A stretch of DNA of 64,000 nucleotides from NCBI RefSeq assembly GCF_016775155.1, contig NZ_JAEUGD010000066.1:842833-906832 (forward strand). Reading direction: 5' to 3'. Source of the DNA: Fulvivirga marina. Its GTDB lineage: Bacteria > Bacteroidota > Bacteroidia > Cytophagales > Cyclobacteriaceae. A program made the translations under genes and the position numbers. Below the pieces are notes generated by a model. The model ran no database searches. It saw nothing but the letters and a program-made list of their open reading frames with translations, and was not told the DNA's origin. The stretch's first letter is position 1. Every line of letters starts with the position of its first letter. Shown here piece by piece: positions 11,801 to 22,500 of this stretch.

Positions 11801-14800
11801 ATGGTAGAAAATACATCAGTATACCTTAACAAATGACGGCACCTTGAATTACTGATCGCTATTTTCGATTCCGTATCTCTCAGTATGTAGGTAATACGCT
11901 CCTGTGGGTATTCTGGATCAATTGGCGCATATGCTGCTCCGGTTTTCAATACTCCCAGGATTCCGATGATCATTTCAAATGAACGATCGAGACATAGGGG
12001 TACTATTTTCCCTTTAGATATACCACGCTCCATCAGATAGCTGGCGAGTTTATTGGATCGTTCATCCAGTTCCTTATAAGTAAGGGTGGTGTCACGCAAG
12101 GCCAATGCTACATTATCAGGAGTCTTTTCGGCTTGTTGATAAAACAAGTCTATCAATGTCTTTTCCTCCTGCGGAAGCGTTATCGTCTGGCTAAAGTCAT
12201 TCATGATCAGAGCCTTCTCCTCTTCATCGAGCAGGTTTATGGTATCAATATGTGATTCAGGATGATCCACAATACTGGTAAGCACATTTACAAAGTGCTT
12301 AAACAGCCTTTCTACGGTGTCGTGCTTGAAAAGATCCAGGCAATAAACTATTTCAAGGTAGATCTCATCCTCAACTTCAGTAAGACTGAAGTTAAGGTCA
12401 AACCTGGAAGTTACCGTGTCATTGTTCTCATGGATCAGCTCTACGTTATCAAACTTCAACTCCTCTGTTTTCGGAGTATTTTGCATGAGGAACTGGATCT
12501 GGAATAAGGCGTTTCTGCTCATGTCCCGTTCAACCCCCAGAGCTTCCACAACTTTTTCAAAAGGTACCTCCTGATTTTCAAAACCAGCCAGCGTAACGCT
12601 TTTTATCTGTTGTACCAGTTCCTTGAATGTACCCTGTCCGTCAACCTGATTGCGTAATACAATAGTATTGATAAAAAAGCCTATCAGACCTTCTATTTCT
12701 TTTTGCTGTCTGCCCGCAGTAGCTGTACCTACAGCTATATCATCCTGACCCGTATAGCGATAAAGCAATACATTAAATGCGGCCAGCATAGTCATATAAA
12801 GGGTTACTCCTTCCTTCTGGCTCAGCTTCATCAGTTTGTCTTTCAATTCTTTGCTGATCGTACCGGATACCTGAGCTCCACGGAAGCTTTGCTGTGGTGG
12901 CCTTCTAAAATCAGTAGGCATATCCAGCGGAGTAAGCCCTTGCAATTGATCCGTCCAATAAGTAAGCTTTTGATTCAATACATCCCCGGCAAGGTATTTT
13001 CTCTGCCACACAGCGTAGTCTGAATACTGAAGTGAAAGAGGCTGTAGTGTAGGAGGTGACTTCCGCAGGAAGCTATTGTAAAGCTCTTTTAACTCATGAA
13101 CAAGGGTAGCCATAGACCAACCGTCAAATGAGATATGGTGTAAAACAGGTACCAGCAAATGTTCTCCCTCTGAAAGGCTAATCAAATGTGCCCTAACCAT
13201 AAAATCGCTGGAAAGGTTAAAGGGTTTCTTTATTTCCTGTTCAACAAAATCATCTATAGATCCAAACTGTTTTTCTATCTCCCCAATATCGTGGCGTTGA
13301 AGGTTCCAATCTTCAACCGGCAGGACTACCTGAGCCGGCGCTTCATTTTCAACTTTGATCACCGTCCTCATTACTTCATGTCTCCTGATCACTCCTCTCA
13401 ATGACTTTTCAAGTACATCGGTATCGAGGTCTCCTTTGAGCCTGAACACCCAGTGCATATGATATTGTACTGTTCCATGAAGATTATCCATAAACCATAG
13501 TCTTTCCTGTGCGAAAGAAAGTGGCACCTCTCCCGTTCGAGGTCTGGGCTTAACGGCCGGCAAAGTCACATTGCTGGTTTGCCCTTGTATAAACTTACAG
13601 AGTGCATGCAACGTGGTATGTTCAAAGAAATCACTCAGGCTTAATTCTACCTGGAGTTCTTTTCTGATCATTGACACTATTCTGGTCGCTAACAGTGAGT
13701 GTCCTCCAATCTGAAAGAAATCATCGTGTAAGCCAATCCTGTTCAGTTCCAACAGGTCTTTCCATATCTCACTCACTCTGATCTCCAGCTCACTTTCCGG
13801 GTCTATATGATTTTTATTATCGAGGCTGCTGTCATTATTAACTTCCGATAAAAACTTCACATCCACCTTACCGTTGCTCGTGGTGGGGAGTTCATCCAAA
13901 GCTACCATCTCCGTTGGCACCATATACTCTGGTATCATCAAGGCCAGCTCATCTCTTACCTCAGCTTGTAGCTTCGCTTTTATTTCTCCATACAAAGGGA
14001 TATTAGTCAGACCTGATCGCCCTGCATTCTGGTGGGACCAGTGGTTCTCCACACTTGAGGGCATGTCTTTAGAAAGCACTATATTCAGCTTGAATGGGTC
14101 TTCATTGACAAGGAAACGGGTGCTGTAGCCCGACTCAGTAGCTTTCTTTATAATTTCTAATGTTGCAGGACTGCTATCACTTACTTTTTCCAGTGACTTC
14201 AGTATGTCATTGACGGTTTCAATATCATTATGCAGAAGACTTTCCAGGAACTGCTGATCTGTTTTAAGCCTTGGGTTAGGTGCATCTTTTATGGTAATCA
14301 ACGAATGACCTTCCTGTAATGCCTTTTCAATACTATCATCACCCCAAACTTTCCAATCTGGTTTCTCAAGGTTGGTATCCTGCCCAATATGCAGTATAAC
14401 CGTGTATCTGTAAAGTGACAATTCATTGATGGCCTCTCCCTGCTTCTCTACAATTTCTACATGGCTGATTTGCGGATATTGGGTCTGCAAATCGTAAAAA
14501 TATTGAGGATGAAGGCAAAGTTCTTCTTCAGCGAGTATTGCTTGTCTAAGCTCCCACTCAAACTCCTTTTTATCCAACGAGCCCATTACATTATTGAGGT
14601 AGAGCCTGCCTTTGAAGGATTTTAGCAACCTGTTATCTCTAACGTCTCCGATGATTATTCTCCCCTTATCGGAGATCATATTCACGCAATTGTCAATAAC
14701 CTTGGAAAGGTATTCCTCTCCTGGAAAGTACTGAATAACAGAGTTGATCAATATGGTATCCAGTGGTTGCTCTGCCGGCAGCTTAACTTCATGCGCCTGA

Positions 14801-16584
14801 CTTCTGAAAAACTCTGTGGCACCATAATCTTTTACTCCTGAGGCTACTCTGGATTTGATATTTTCTATGGCCGATGCAGAAAAATCAGTACCAATATATT
14901 TCTTCAGGTTCCCGGCCAGCTCATAAAACATCAATCCGCTACCACAACCGATCTCAAGAAGGTTTTCAGGTTTATGAGCTTTGATAACATCAATGATGTC
15001 ATTGAGCCACTCCCTCATCTGGTCTTTAGGGATATCCTGTCCCGTGAAGCTATCGCCCCAACCTACAAGGTTAAACTCTACATCTTCCGGTTCATCAGAA
15101 TCACCATATTGTGATTCGTACAGGTCTTGCCAGCTATCCACCTGTTCATAGATAATCTTAGATTCAAGTTCTTCAACGCACTTCTTCTCGGGCACAAAAT
15201 AGGCCGTAAGTTTATTCATTTGCAGCGCATCTTTTTGAGCCACAACAGCATTTTGATGAACCTGACTTATCTGGTTCAGGTTGCTTTCAACCTCTTTCAG
15301 TTCTATTCTATGTCCCCTGATCTTCACCTGATCATCCACACGTCCTAAAAACTGAATATTCCCATCAGGCAACCATTTCACAAGATCGCCGGTTCTATAC
15401 ATTTTTGCCTCTGGCCTATTAGCATACTCATCGTCCATAAACCGATCAGCAGTCAACTGTGGATTGTTGAGGTAGCCTGCCGTGACACCTTCGCCGCCGA
15501 TATAAAGTTCTCCCTCAATACCGATAGGAAGCAACTCTTCATCCTCATCCATAACATAGGCACTAACTCCTTCGAAGGGCCTGCCTATCGGAATATTGTT
15601 ATCAGGGGTTTTCTCTGCTTGTAAGGTATTGAAGGTATACCATGTACAACCGATGGTAGCTTCAGTAGGTCCGTATTCATTGATGATATCAACTGAGATG
15701 TTCCGTTTGGTCAGGAATTCCAGGTGGCTGTAATTCAGTGCCTCACCTCCTACTACAAGTCTTCTTGTAATAGGGTTAACATCATCGATATATAAGTCTT
15801 CAAGCAAGTGCAGCTGCGCCGGAGTAACTTTCAAAAACTGATAGGGAGCATACTTTTTAACCAGATCCGCCTTAAAAAGATCTCCTAGCTTTTGTTTAGA
15901 CATGATCAATGGGTTGCCACTAAGCAGCGGAAGGAATATCGCTGTCAGAGAAGCATCAAAAGAAAAGGACAGACACAGTAAAGTCCCTGAGTTTATCGCC
16001 TTTTCAGGCATGTATGTATCTGCAACATTACTGATATAATGCCACAAATTCTTATCCAGCACTTTTACTCCTTTGGGTACTCCCGAGGTTCCTGAGGTAT
16101 AGATTACATAGGTTAGTGAGTCAGCAGACCTGCCTGCACTTAAATTTGTGCATTCGAAGCCTTCCATGCTTTCTTTATCCTCCGGGATTATGATCTTGAA
16201 GTCCTGTCTGATTGCCTTCAGCATTTCACGATGCTCCGCGCTGCTAATTATAACCTCTGAATCCAGGTCATTAAGCAAAAAGTTGAGGTACTTTTTCGGA
16301 TGCCTGGGATCAACCGGAGAAAATGCGGCCCCTGTTTTTAAAACACCAAGTATACTTACAACGGTTTCTACAGATGGCCCCAGCACAATCGGGATAATAT
16401 GGCCCTGCTTTACGCCATGAGAAACCAACCCGTGGGCAAGTTGATTAGCCCTTTGGTTAAGGTCATCATAGGTCACCTCCAGATGGTCGCATACCAATGC
16501 CAAGGATGTGGCATACTGCTCTGCCACGCTCTCAAACTGATTAATCATATTTTCCTGGTGTATATATTTTGTAGTCTCTTGCAT
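5896..16584 (-). CDS. NRPS, A-MT-T-C-A-T-C-A-T-E*
   Basis: A 3,562-residue synthetase that begins directly with an adenylation domain, with no C domain and no docking segment. A1 (TSGTSGVPKG near residue 158) is split after motif A8 by an N-methyltransferase (EIGCGSGL near 541) and resumes with the GKVD motif. Carrier 1 is near 956, C (HHISFDG) near 1146, A2 near 1626, carrier 2 near 2008, C (HHIAFDG) near 2198, A3 near 2675, carrier 3 (LGGNSI) near 3069. The terminal domain is epimerase-like: it ends with YTPSDFGLS, but its HHxxxD site reads NYLLVD. Hand-read codes: A1 DATKVGEIGK (close to the Asn code DLTKxGEVGK), A2 DPEQVGKISK, A3 DPQFFAYIVK (no match known to me). The missing first C domain sits at the end of the preceding gene. 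N-methyl-Asn at module 1 is inference. Confidence 0.96.
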   Translation of the reverse strand: MQETTKYIHQENMINQFESVAEQYATSLALVCDHLEVTYDDLNQRANQLAHGLVSHGVKQGHIIPIVLGPSVETVVSILGVLKTGAAFSPVDPRHPKKYLNFLLNDLDSEVIISSAEHREMLKAIRQDFKIIIPEDKESMEGFECTNLSAGRSADSLTYVIYTSGTSGVPKGVKVLDKNLWHYISNVADTYMPEKAINSGTLLCLSFSFDASLTAIFLPLLSGNPLIMSKQKLGDLFKADLVKKYAPYQFLKVTPAQLHLLEDLYIDDVNPITRRLVVGGEALNYSHLEFLTKRNISVDIINEYGPTEATIGCTWYTFNTLQAEKTPDNNIPIGRPFEGVSAYVMDEDEELLPIGIEGELYIGGEGVTAGYLNNPQLTADRFMDDEYANRPEAKMYRTGDLVKWLPDGNIQFLGRVDDQVKIRGHRIELKEVESNLNQISQVHQNAVVAQKDALQMNKLTAYFVPEKKCVEELESKIIYEQVDSWQDLYESQYGDSDEPEDVEFNLVGWGDSFTGQDIPKDQMREWLNDIIDVIKAHKPENLLEIGCGSGLMFYELAGNLKKYIGTDFSASAIENIKSRVASGVKDYGATEFFRSQAHEVKLPAEQPLDTILINSVIQYFPGEEYLSKVIDNCVNMISDKGRIIIGDVRDNRLLKSFKGRLYLNNVMGSLDKKEFEWELRQAILAEEELCLHPQYFYDLQTQYPQISHVEIVEKQGEAINELSLYRYTVILHIGQDTNLEKPDWKVWGDDSIEKALQEGHSLITIKDAPNPRLKTDQQFLESLLHNDIETVNDILKSLEKVSDSSPATLEIIKKATESGYSTRFLVNEDPFKLNIVLSKDMPSSVENHWSHQNAGRSGLTNIPLYGEIKAKLQAEVRDELALMIPEYMVPTEMVALDELPTTSNGKVDVKFLSEVNNDSSLDNKNHIDPESELEIRVSEIWKDLLELNRIGLHDDFFQIGGHSLLATRIVSMIRKELQVELSLSDFFEHTTLHALCKFIQGQTSNVTLPAVKPRPRTGEVPLSFAQERLWFMDNLHGTVQYHMHWVFRLKGDLDTDVLEKSLRGVIRRHEVMRTVIKVENEAPAQVVLPVEDWNLQRHDIGEIEKQFGSIDDFVEQEIKKPFNLSSDFMVRAHLISLSEGEHLLVPVLHHISFDGWSMATLVHELKELYNSFLRKSPPTLQPLSLQYSDYAVWQRKYLAGDVLNQKLTYWTDQLQGLTPLDMPTDFRRPPQQSFRGAQVSGTISKELKDKLMKLSQKEGVTLYMTMLAAFNVLLYRYTGQDDIAVGTATAGRQQKEIEGLIGFFINTIVLRNQVDGQGTFKELVQQIKSVTLAGFENQEVPFEKVVEALGVERDMSRNALFQIQFLMQNTPKTEELKFDNVELIHENNDTVTSRFDLNFSLTEVEDEIYLEIVYCLDLFKHDTVERLFKHFVNVLTSIVDHPESHIDTINLLDEEEKALIMNDFSQTITLPQEEKTLIDLFYQQAEKTPDNVALALRDTTLTYKELDERSNKLASYLMERGISKGKIVPLCLDRSFEMIIGILGVLKTGAAYAPIDPEYPQERITYILRDTESKIAISNSRCRHLLRYTDVFSTIVSLDKDWDTIGQQPGEKLPVETRLKDLMYIIYTSGSTGQPKGVLQEHGALTNFILHQSNEFKIAEDDRVLQFYSYCFDPSVEQIFMPLINGAVCVLIPDDTRRDHDLVEKYLHDLSITHLQATPGFLNNLKPGKYNGLRRVVAGGEVCAPKLYEKWRDYCTFYNKYGPTETAISATQYKCNGEIDTERALSIPIGRPVTNTLVRILDKNMNMVPIGVAGDMYIGGVQLARGYHQMPELTREKFVPDEFSDEKGNRLYHTGDLARWMPDGNIDFLGRSDEQIKIRGYRVEPSEIEKVLQKASGIKQCVVIGSQDHAGYNRLVAYVLTDENYQKEKAKEYLLAHLPEYMVPSFFVEIDHIPLTSTSKVDKKALPAVEGMALSNNNITKPRNEVEEKLIEIYKDILEIDQVGIHDNFFEIGGHSLLATRAVSVIRKKLGTGLSLNDFFMYPRVADLSSRMDTSTAESTLPKIYVQPKNGNIPLSFAQERLWFIDKLRGSEQYHMPWAFEVKGNLNLSYLESAFSGIVNRHEILRTVVEESDGKGFQKVLPAEGWKMTVTDWSAIENKDIEGYITNLIKAPFDLAQDFMLRAEVIRKSDEEHIVVVVFHHIAFDGWSVSVLVKELVELYNSLFYKRPAHVPHLSLQYADYALWQRKHLEGKELNKQIQYWKDKLTGVPALQMPTDYPRPNIQGVDGGMYQHTLDKSLADKLYALSKHEETTLYMTMVAAFKVLLHRYTAQQDICIGSPIANRTQTELETMVGFFVNTLALRTTVKGDMTFKDYLQQVKKTTLEAYQYQDAPFERVVEAIGVDRNMSHSPIFQILFVMQNTPPIDNIKLGDVNLKNRDFDTALSRFDIDINVTERNDEMIINWGYCKDLFKNETIVKLAEHYVNLLQAVVDNSQESIEKLKLLSSEEEHKLLEGFNDTAKTYSESRSIIRIFEEQVTLSPDETAITFYNDSLTYAELNQIANKLARHLVQAGVQPNSIVPVCMGRSIDLITSILAILKAGAAYLPLDPEYPNERLHFMVSDSGAGIVLTKDDTTGKFDTIEDEVQLINLDKDWDQIALLEEGNIVRPEVEDQMVYVIYTSGSTGTPKGVVMEEAALINLMQWHEEQACSTKGKTVLQFASLNFDPSFQEIFSALCYGGKLVLIDEVRRRDMQGMLALIKENGVNHLFIPYIVLKNLCEQAVRTDIYPESIQAIFTAGEQLILNEDIRQFFDKTNARLLNYYGPTETQIVVSYEVQKTDFEDRKYSPIGKAISNVTQYVLDEHLNLCPIGVVGELYIGGVALAKEYLNREQLTGERFIQSPFHKGQRLYKTGDLARWLSDGNMEFIGRNDDQVKIRGNRVELGEVETKIRLNPMVRQCVVMTKENASGFKFLVAHVVPGAEYNQKELMNTLKAQLPYYMIPDVVIEHESIPVTVNGKIDKKQLQAINIQAQSGQEYEAPQGKEEQDLANIWMELLAVDQVGRYDNYFDLGGNSIISIQMVSRANLLGYDMEISDLFEYQVIADIVPVLKQRGEKRAKEISFETLESLSATPNQLQYLESASSGYLSVALSVDKALSVAKLQQALNEVAKRHAALRVAFAKTDDQWTQRFDDAQTPLEVVDFSSSKEVHEGLQVEIAQQKLQHLPEDVAFRAILVQTNEDVERNAVILNANYLLVDLPSMDIIADEFMSVLDGKSLGEHIDTYKSRLGALNESYQADRYKREADLWKGFAAEDIPVLNDSYEHFTEQIDLSAFDASSAHAVYQTGNLDFLLGALTLSLRRREDANAIVVGVENNSRTDKVVGHFYQTYPFRLHAEKELCVDELIKQVKESRSKISDHGLGYGVLKYILKEPQFEKNPWNIKLRFHGMTSVSNLSKHVISNAYLQSNFPLTGEEVIIDCGFDQDQLWLRWSFGEATGREQTQRISAEFVNSLKEIFEHCLEKEKLGQRQYTPSDFGLSGVISYEELDSFLNDEDSEKESDDIIKF

Positions 16585-16596
16585 TTTTAAATTTCA

Positions 16597-19500
16597 TTAT
16601 CTGTTAAAACCGGTTAGCATCTGGTGGGCTTCCTGTGCCCCCATCATCTTCATGGATTTTATAGGTTTGTCAATATCAGCTACTACTGATGTCAGCAGTG
16701 TCTTATAGTGGTCAAACATTCTTTTGATAGTATCTGGGTAGAACAGGTCTGAGCAATACTCCACTCTGAACTCTATTCCCTCAGGCTTATCCCTCAGGTC
16801 GTAAGTGATATCAAATTTGGATGTCACATTAGCTGCCACCTCGCTAGTAAGGGATAGGTCCGCAAGCTTCAGATCAGGTACGTCTGGAGTGTTTTGCAAA
16901 ACAAACATGGTCTGGATCAAAGGATTACCGACACTTTTCCGCTTTCCAACTACTGTCTCTATAACTTTTTCAAAAGGGGCATCCTGATATTCATAGGCCT
17001 TCAAAGTGCTGTCCTTAACACGTTCCATGTAGTCTCTGAAAGTCAGCGTTTTCTCTAGTTGAGTCCGTATTACTATTGCATTTACAAAAAAGCCTATCAG
17101 TGGCTCTACCTCTTTTCTTGTTCTGTTGGCTATGGCCACGCCAATGGCCAGATCAGTTTCTCTGGTGTATTTGTACATCATGACTTTGAATACACTCAGC
17201 ATAGTCATAAAGAGGGTTGCACCCTGCTCCAGAGATACTCTCTTCAATTGTTCACTTAATTCCTTATCCAAGTAGAAATATTGAGTATCTCCACGAGTAC
17301 TTTGAACGGTAGGTCTTGGCATATCAGTTGGCAGGTATATAGGCTTTAGACCGTGTAATTGCTCTTTCCAATATCCCAGGAGGTCATCCAGATACTCCCC
17401 TTTAAAGTACTTGTTCTGCCAAATTGAATAGTCTGCATATTGTATCGACAGGTTTGGTAAATCAACAGGTTGCCCGCTATAGCCACTGTCATATATCTTC
17501 ACCAGTTCATCTACAAAGATTCCTATAGACCAGCCATCGAAAGCGATATGATGAAAAACTACAACAAGTGTATGATCCTCAGCACCTCTTTTCATAATAT
17601 CCGCTCGCACCATAAAATCATGGGCCAGGTCAAAAGGAACATTCACCTGCATATTGATGAACTCTTCATATTCCTCCCGGGTCTGCTCTCCGTTAATCTC
17701 GGAAGTACTGATCGTCCAGTCTTCGCTATTCAGAAAATGCTGTCCGACTTCATCCTCTTCTCTGAATACTGTTCTTAGTACACTGTGTCTTTCAATAATT
17801 TGCCTAAAGGCTGATTCAAGCAGGTCGATATTCAAAGGGCCTTTGATATTGAACACCCAAGGCATATTGTACTGTACACTTCCCTGAAGGTTATCAATAA
17901 AATGCAGCCTCTCCTGTGCGAAAGATAAGGGCACAAAATCTTTATCCGGCTCAACAGAAATAGCAGGCAAATCATTGTCCGAAAGCTCATCTTTAATATG
18001 GGCGCTAAGCTCTCCAATAGTTGGATAAAGGAACAAATCCCAAAGCCTGATCTTGATACCGATTGTTTTACTAATAGTTGAAACCACCCTGGTAGCCAGG
18101 AGCGAATGCCCTCCAAGCTCAAAGAAATTATCATTAATACCTATTTGGCTTTTAACCAGAAGCTCCTTCCATATGGTTACCAAGTCCTGCTGAAGTTTGT
18201 TTTCTGGAGCACAATATTGTGTTGGGCTTAGTTCATCTCCCGTTTTTATAGTACTCAGAAACTGTTTATCTGACTTGCCATGACGGGTAAGTGGTATTTC
18301 CTTAATGGTGATAATTTCTGCCGGAACCATATACTCAGGCAGTTGTCCCTGAAGCAGTTCTTTTACTTTTTTCTGAAGTTCCAGGTTTATATTCGCAAAT
18401 AATGGCGAGCTCCATAAATCCTTCTTTTGGTTTGCTCCTGAAGACATAAAGCCATTATCTACATAACCCTCTATAGGATTCACAGATAGTAGAAGATCTA
18501 TTTTTAAGGGGTCTTCATTTAAAAGTAACTTATAATGGCGACCTCTGGCATGAGCCATTCTTAGCAGGTCGGCAACAAGCTGCTCCTCTTCAGATAAGAA
18601 TTGCTCCAGGTGTTGCTGAATATCTATTACCGTATGGATCTCGTCAGAATCAATAGCTTCTAAAAACAACCTTTCTTTGGTCAGCCTTGGGTTAGGCACA
18701 TCTTTGATCGCTATTAGTGGTTGTTTCAAGGTCGATTCAAAATCGCCTTTCTGTCTCCATTCACTCCAGTTTTGCCAGGTCGGTTTTATCTCCTCTTTCT
18801 CCTGAAGGTGAATAATTACGGTATAGCGATAAAGGTTTAGTTCATTGACTTCATCTCCCCTTTTCCAGAATGCTTCAATAAATCGGATCTCTGGGAATCT
18901 GTCTTTCATACCTGCAAAATACCGTGGCGAAATACAAAGCTCTTCTTCATTCCAAACTGCCTGATTGAGGAGCCAGCAATACTCGCGTTTATCCATCCCG
19001 CCTTGATAGTTGCCCAGTGTTAGCCTTCCTTTAAATGGTTTCAAGAGTCTGTTATCACGGATATCTCCTATGATAAGTCTTCCCTGTCCATTGAGCTTTT
19101 CTATAGATTTCTCAATAACCTCAGTCAGGTAGCTTTCAGTCGGGAAGTATTGTATGATCGAATTCAGTATAACCGTATCAACGCTATCGACAGGCACCTC
19201 ACCTACTTCATGAGCCGAGCATACATGAAACTCATTGCTACCATATTCTCTAAGTCCCTTATCGATCCTGTTCTGTATTTGTCTCACCGATGAACCTGAA
19301 AAGTCCGTACCGATGTACTTGTTAACTTTACCGGCCAATGCATAAAAGATCAGTCCTGTACCTGAGCCTATTTCCATTACATTTTGAGGCCGCTCATGGA
19401 AGATGACTTCTGAAATATCATCCAGCCACTCTCTCATCTGATGCGCAGGTATGGGCTCTCCTGTAAAGCTGTCATTCCATCCGATAATGTTGAACTCTTC

Positions 19501-22500
19501 ATCTACAGCAGAGTCATTTTCTGTTTTTCCATATTCTGAGTCATACAGGTTCTTCCAACTTTCTACCTGACTTTGCTGAAGTTGGTTTTCCAGAAGTTGC
19601 ACTTCCTTTTTCTCCGGTACAATGTACGAGAAGATTCTATGCGCTCCTCCGGTTCCTTCCACGGTCACCACACAACTATTCGATACTTCATCAAGCAGGT
19701 TTAATGTATTCTCTATCTCACCCAATTCAATACGATGGCCTCTGATCTTCACCTGGCTATCGTACCTACCTATATATTGCAGGTTGCCATCCGCTCGCCA
19801 GCGCACCAGGTCTCCTGTTTTGTATAATTGTGATGTTCTACCCTCAAATTCGTTGGCCATAAAGCGCTCCTTCGTCAACTCAGGCTTATTATGATAGCCC
19901 ATGCTTACCCCACTGCCACCAACATATAGCTCGCCAATTACACCTACCGGAACAAGGTTAAGGTTGGGGTCCAATACATAAGCGGCTCTACCCGACAAAG
20001 GCCTGCCTATAGGGATGTTCTCCTGTTGATAGTCTGCCGGTATCTCGTAGGTTAGTGAAAACGTAGTGTTTTCAGTAGGGCCGTAACCGTTGACAATACT
20101 CAACTGAGGGTAGGTTGATTTCACTTTATAAATATGTTCTTCTGAAAGTCTCTCTCCCCCGGCCATGACCAGGTCCAGCCCTTCAAGAACATCAATCTGG
20201 GTATCAACAATGTAGTTAAACCAACTTGCGGTAAACCACATTTTATTTACACTAAAACGTTGTATTTCCTTCTTAAGCAGCTCAATCACCAGGAGGTTAT
20301 TTTCTGATGCCATGATCAGATGGCCTCCATTAAGCAGCATGCCCCAATATTCAAACGTTGAAGCATCAAATGATGGTGCTCCTGTGGATAGTAGGACATC
20401 CTTGTCAGAAAGCCTCGCATATGACTGACCTCTTACGAGACTGACAATGTTGTGATTGCTAACCATTACCCCTTTAGGGCGGCCGGTTGTTCCTGATGTG
20501 TATATGATATTAGCCAGATGCTCAGCATCCATATTAACACCCGGATTTTTACTATCACAAACTGATATTTCATCCTTCTGTTCGCTTTGATCAATTATGG
20601 TAATATCACTGTTGTACCCTTTGAGCTTACTTTTAAAACTCTTGTCTGTAATGATGATTTTAGCCTGTATATCATCTAAAAGGAAGTGTACTCTGCCTGC
20701 CGGTAGCTTAACATCAATCGGCACATAAGCTGCTCCTGATTTAAGTATGGCAATAATACCAATGATCAGGTCTGTTGAACGCTCGAGGGCAATGGCAACA
20801 GGCATTTCTTGTGAAACACCCTGATCAATCAGGTATGCACTTAATTTGTTGGCCTTTTCATTAAGCTCCCGGTATGTAAGCGTTTGATCGCCAAAACTCA
20901 AGGCAGGGTTTTCAGCGTATTGCTCTACTTGCTCTTCAAACAGGCTTATGATACTGCTACCCATCTCAGCAGGGTAGTTTTCTCCCTTGCTAAACTGCTC
21001 TATCAATACCTTTTGCTCCTCTGCCGGTATGATATCAAGCATGCCAATAGACTGCTCTCTGTTTTCTATAACGGAGGTCAGCAGTTTTTCATAATGGCTT
21101 ATGAATCGGTTGACTGTATCCTCCTTAAACAGGTCCTCACAGTATCGGAACTCCAGTTTCAATTCTCCGTTGATCTCCTTGAGATCAAAAACAAAATCAA
21201 AAACTGCAGTTCTGTTCTTTAAAGGAATTTCTTCAACCACGACACCTTGTAAGTCAATTTGAGCAAGATCAGGGGTGTTTTGCAGGGCAAACATGATATT
21301 GAAAAGCGGTGTATTATCACTGTTTCGGGAGCCGACAACTTCCTCCACCACTTTCTCAAAAGGAGTATCCTGATTAGCATACGCTTCAAGAGTTACATTT
21401 TCTATCTGTTTTAAAAATGTCTTGAAGGACTGGCTTGCGTCTATCTGGCTTCTCAATGCCAGTGTATTGACAAAAAAACCAATCATATGCTCAAGTTTGC
21501 TGTGTCTCCTGCCTGCAAGCGGGATACCTACACAAATATCATTGACCGTGGTATACTTATTAATCAATACTTTGAAGGCAGCAATCAGCACCATGAAAAG
21601 CGTTACTTGCTCCTCTTTGCAAATTGCCCTTAATCCCTGAATTGTAGCCTCAGAAAAAGTGTGTTTAACAATGGCTCCCTTGTGACTTTTGGTTTCACCT
21701 CTGGGATAGTCTGTCAGCAACATTACGGGCTCCACGTCAGCCAATTGTTCTTTCCAGTAGTTCAGTTGATCATCAATTTCTTTGGAAAGAAGCTCTCTCT
21801 GCCACCAGGCGTAATCTGCATACTGCACTTCCAGGTCTTCACTTTCCAGAGGTAGTCCTTTTGCCATGCTATTATAGATACGCATCAGTTCATCCAACAT
21901 TACAGAGAGTGACCACCCATCAGATGCGATGTGGTGCATAACTACCACCAATATATATTTTGATGTTTCCTGTCTGATGAGTGTGGCTCTGAGCATATAA
22001 TCGCCGGACAGATCAAAGGGCTCATCAATTAATGATCGTATACTCTCCTCTGTCGACTGATCCGCGGATTGTGTATTCATAGCAAGGCTCCACCCTGCCT
22101 CACCCATCACTTGCTGATAGCCAACACCTTCTACTTCAATAATTTTGGTCCGAAGTACTTCATGCCTCTTAAGAATACTTTTGAATGCAAACTCAAGTAT
22201 TTCCGTATCAAGGGTCTCTCCCAACTGGAATACTGCCGGCATGTGGTATTGAATACTGCCGTGGAGCTTATGAATAAACCATAACCGCTCCTGCGCATAT
22301 GACAATGGCATTTTGTCCTGACGCTCTACCGCCTGAATATCCGACAACACTGTTTTCTTCTCTCCGCCCTTGATCAATTGGGCTATTGAAGCAATGGTCG
22401 GCGACAGAAAAATATCTTTAACGCTAATTTCTACCTGTAATTCATTCCTCAAGGACGAAGCCATCCTGGTAACGAGTAATGAGTGTCCTCCTAACTCGAA

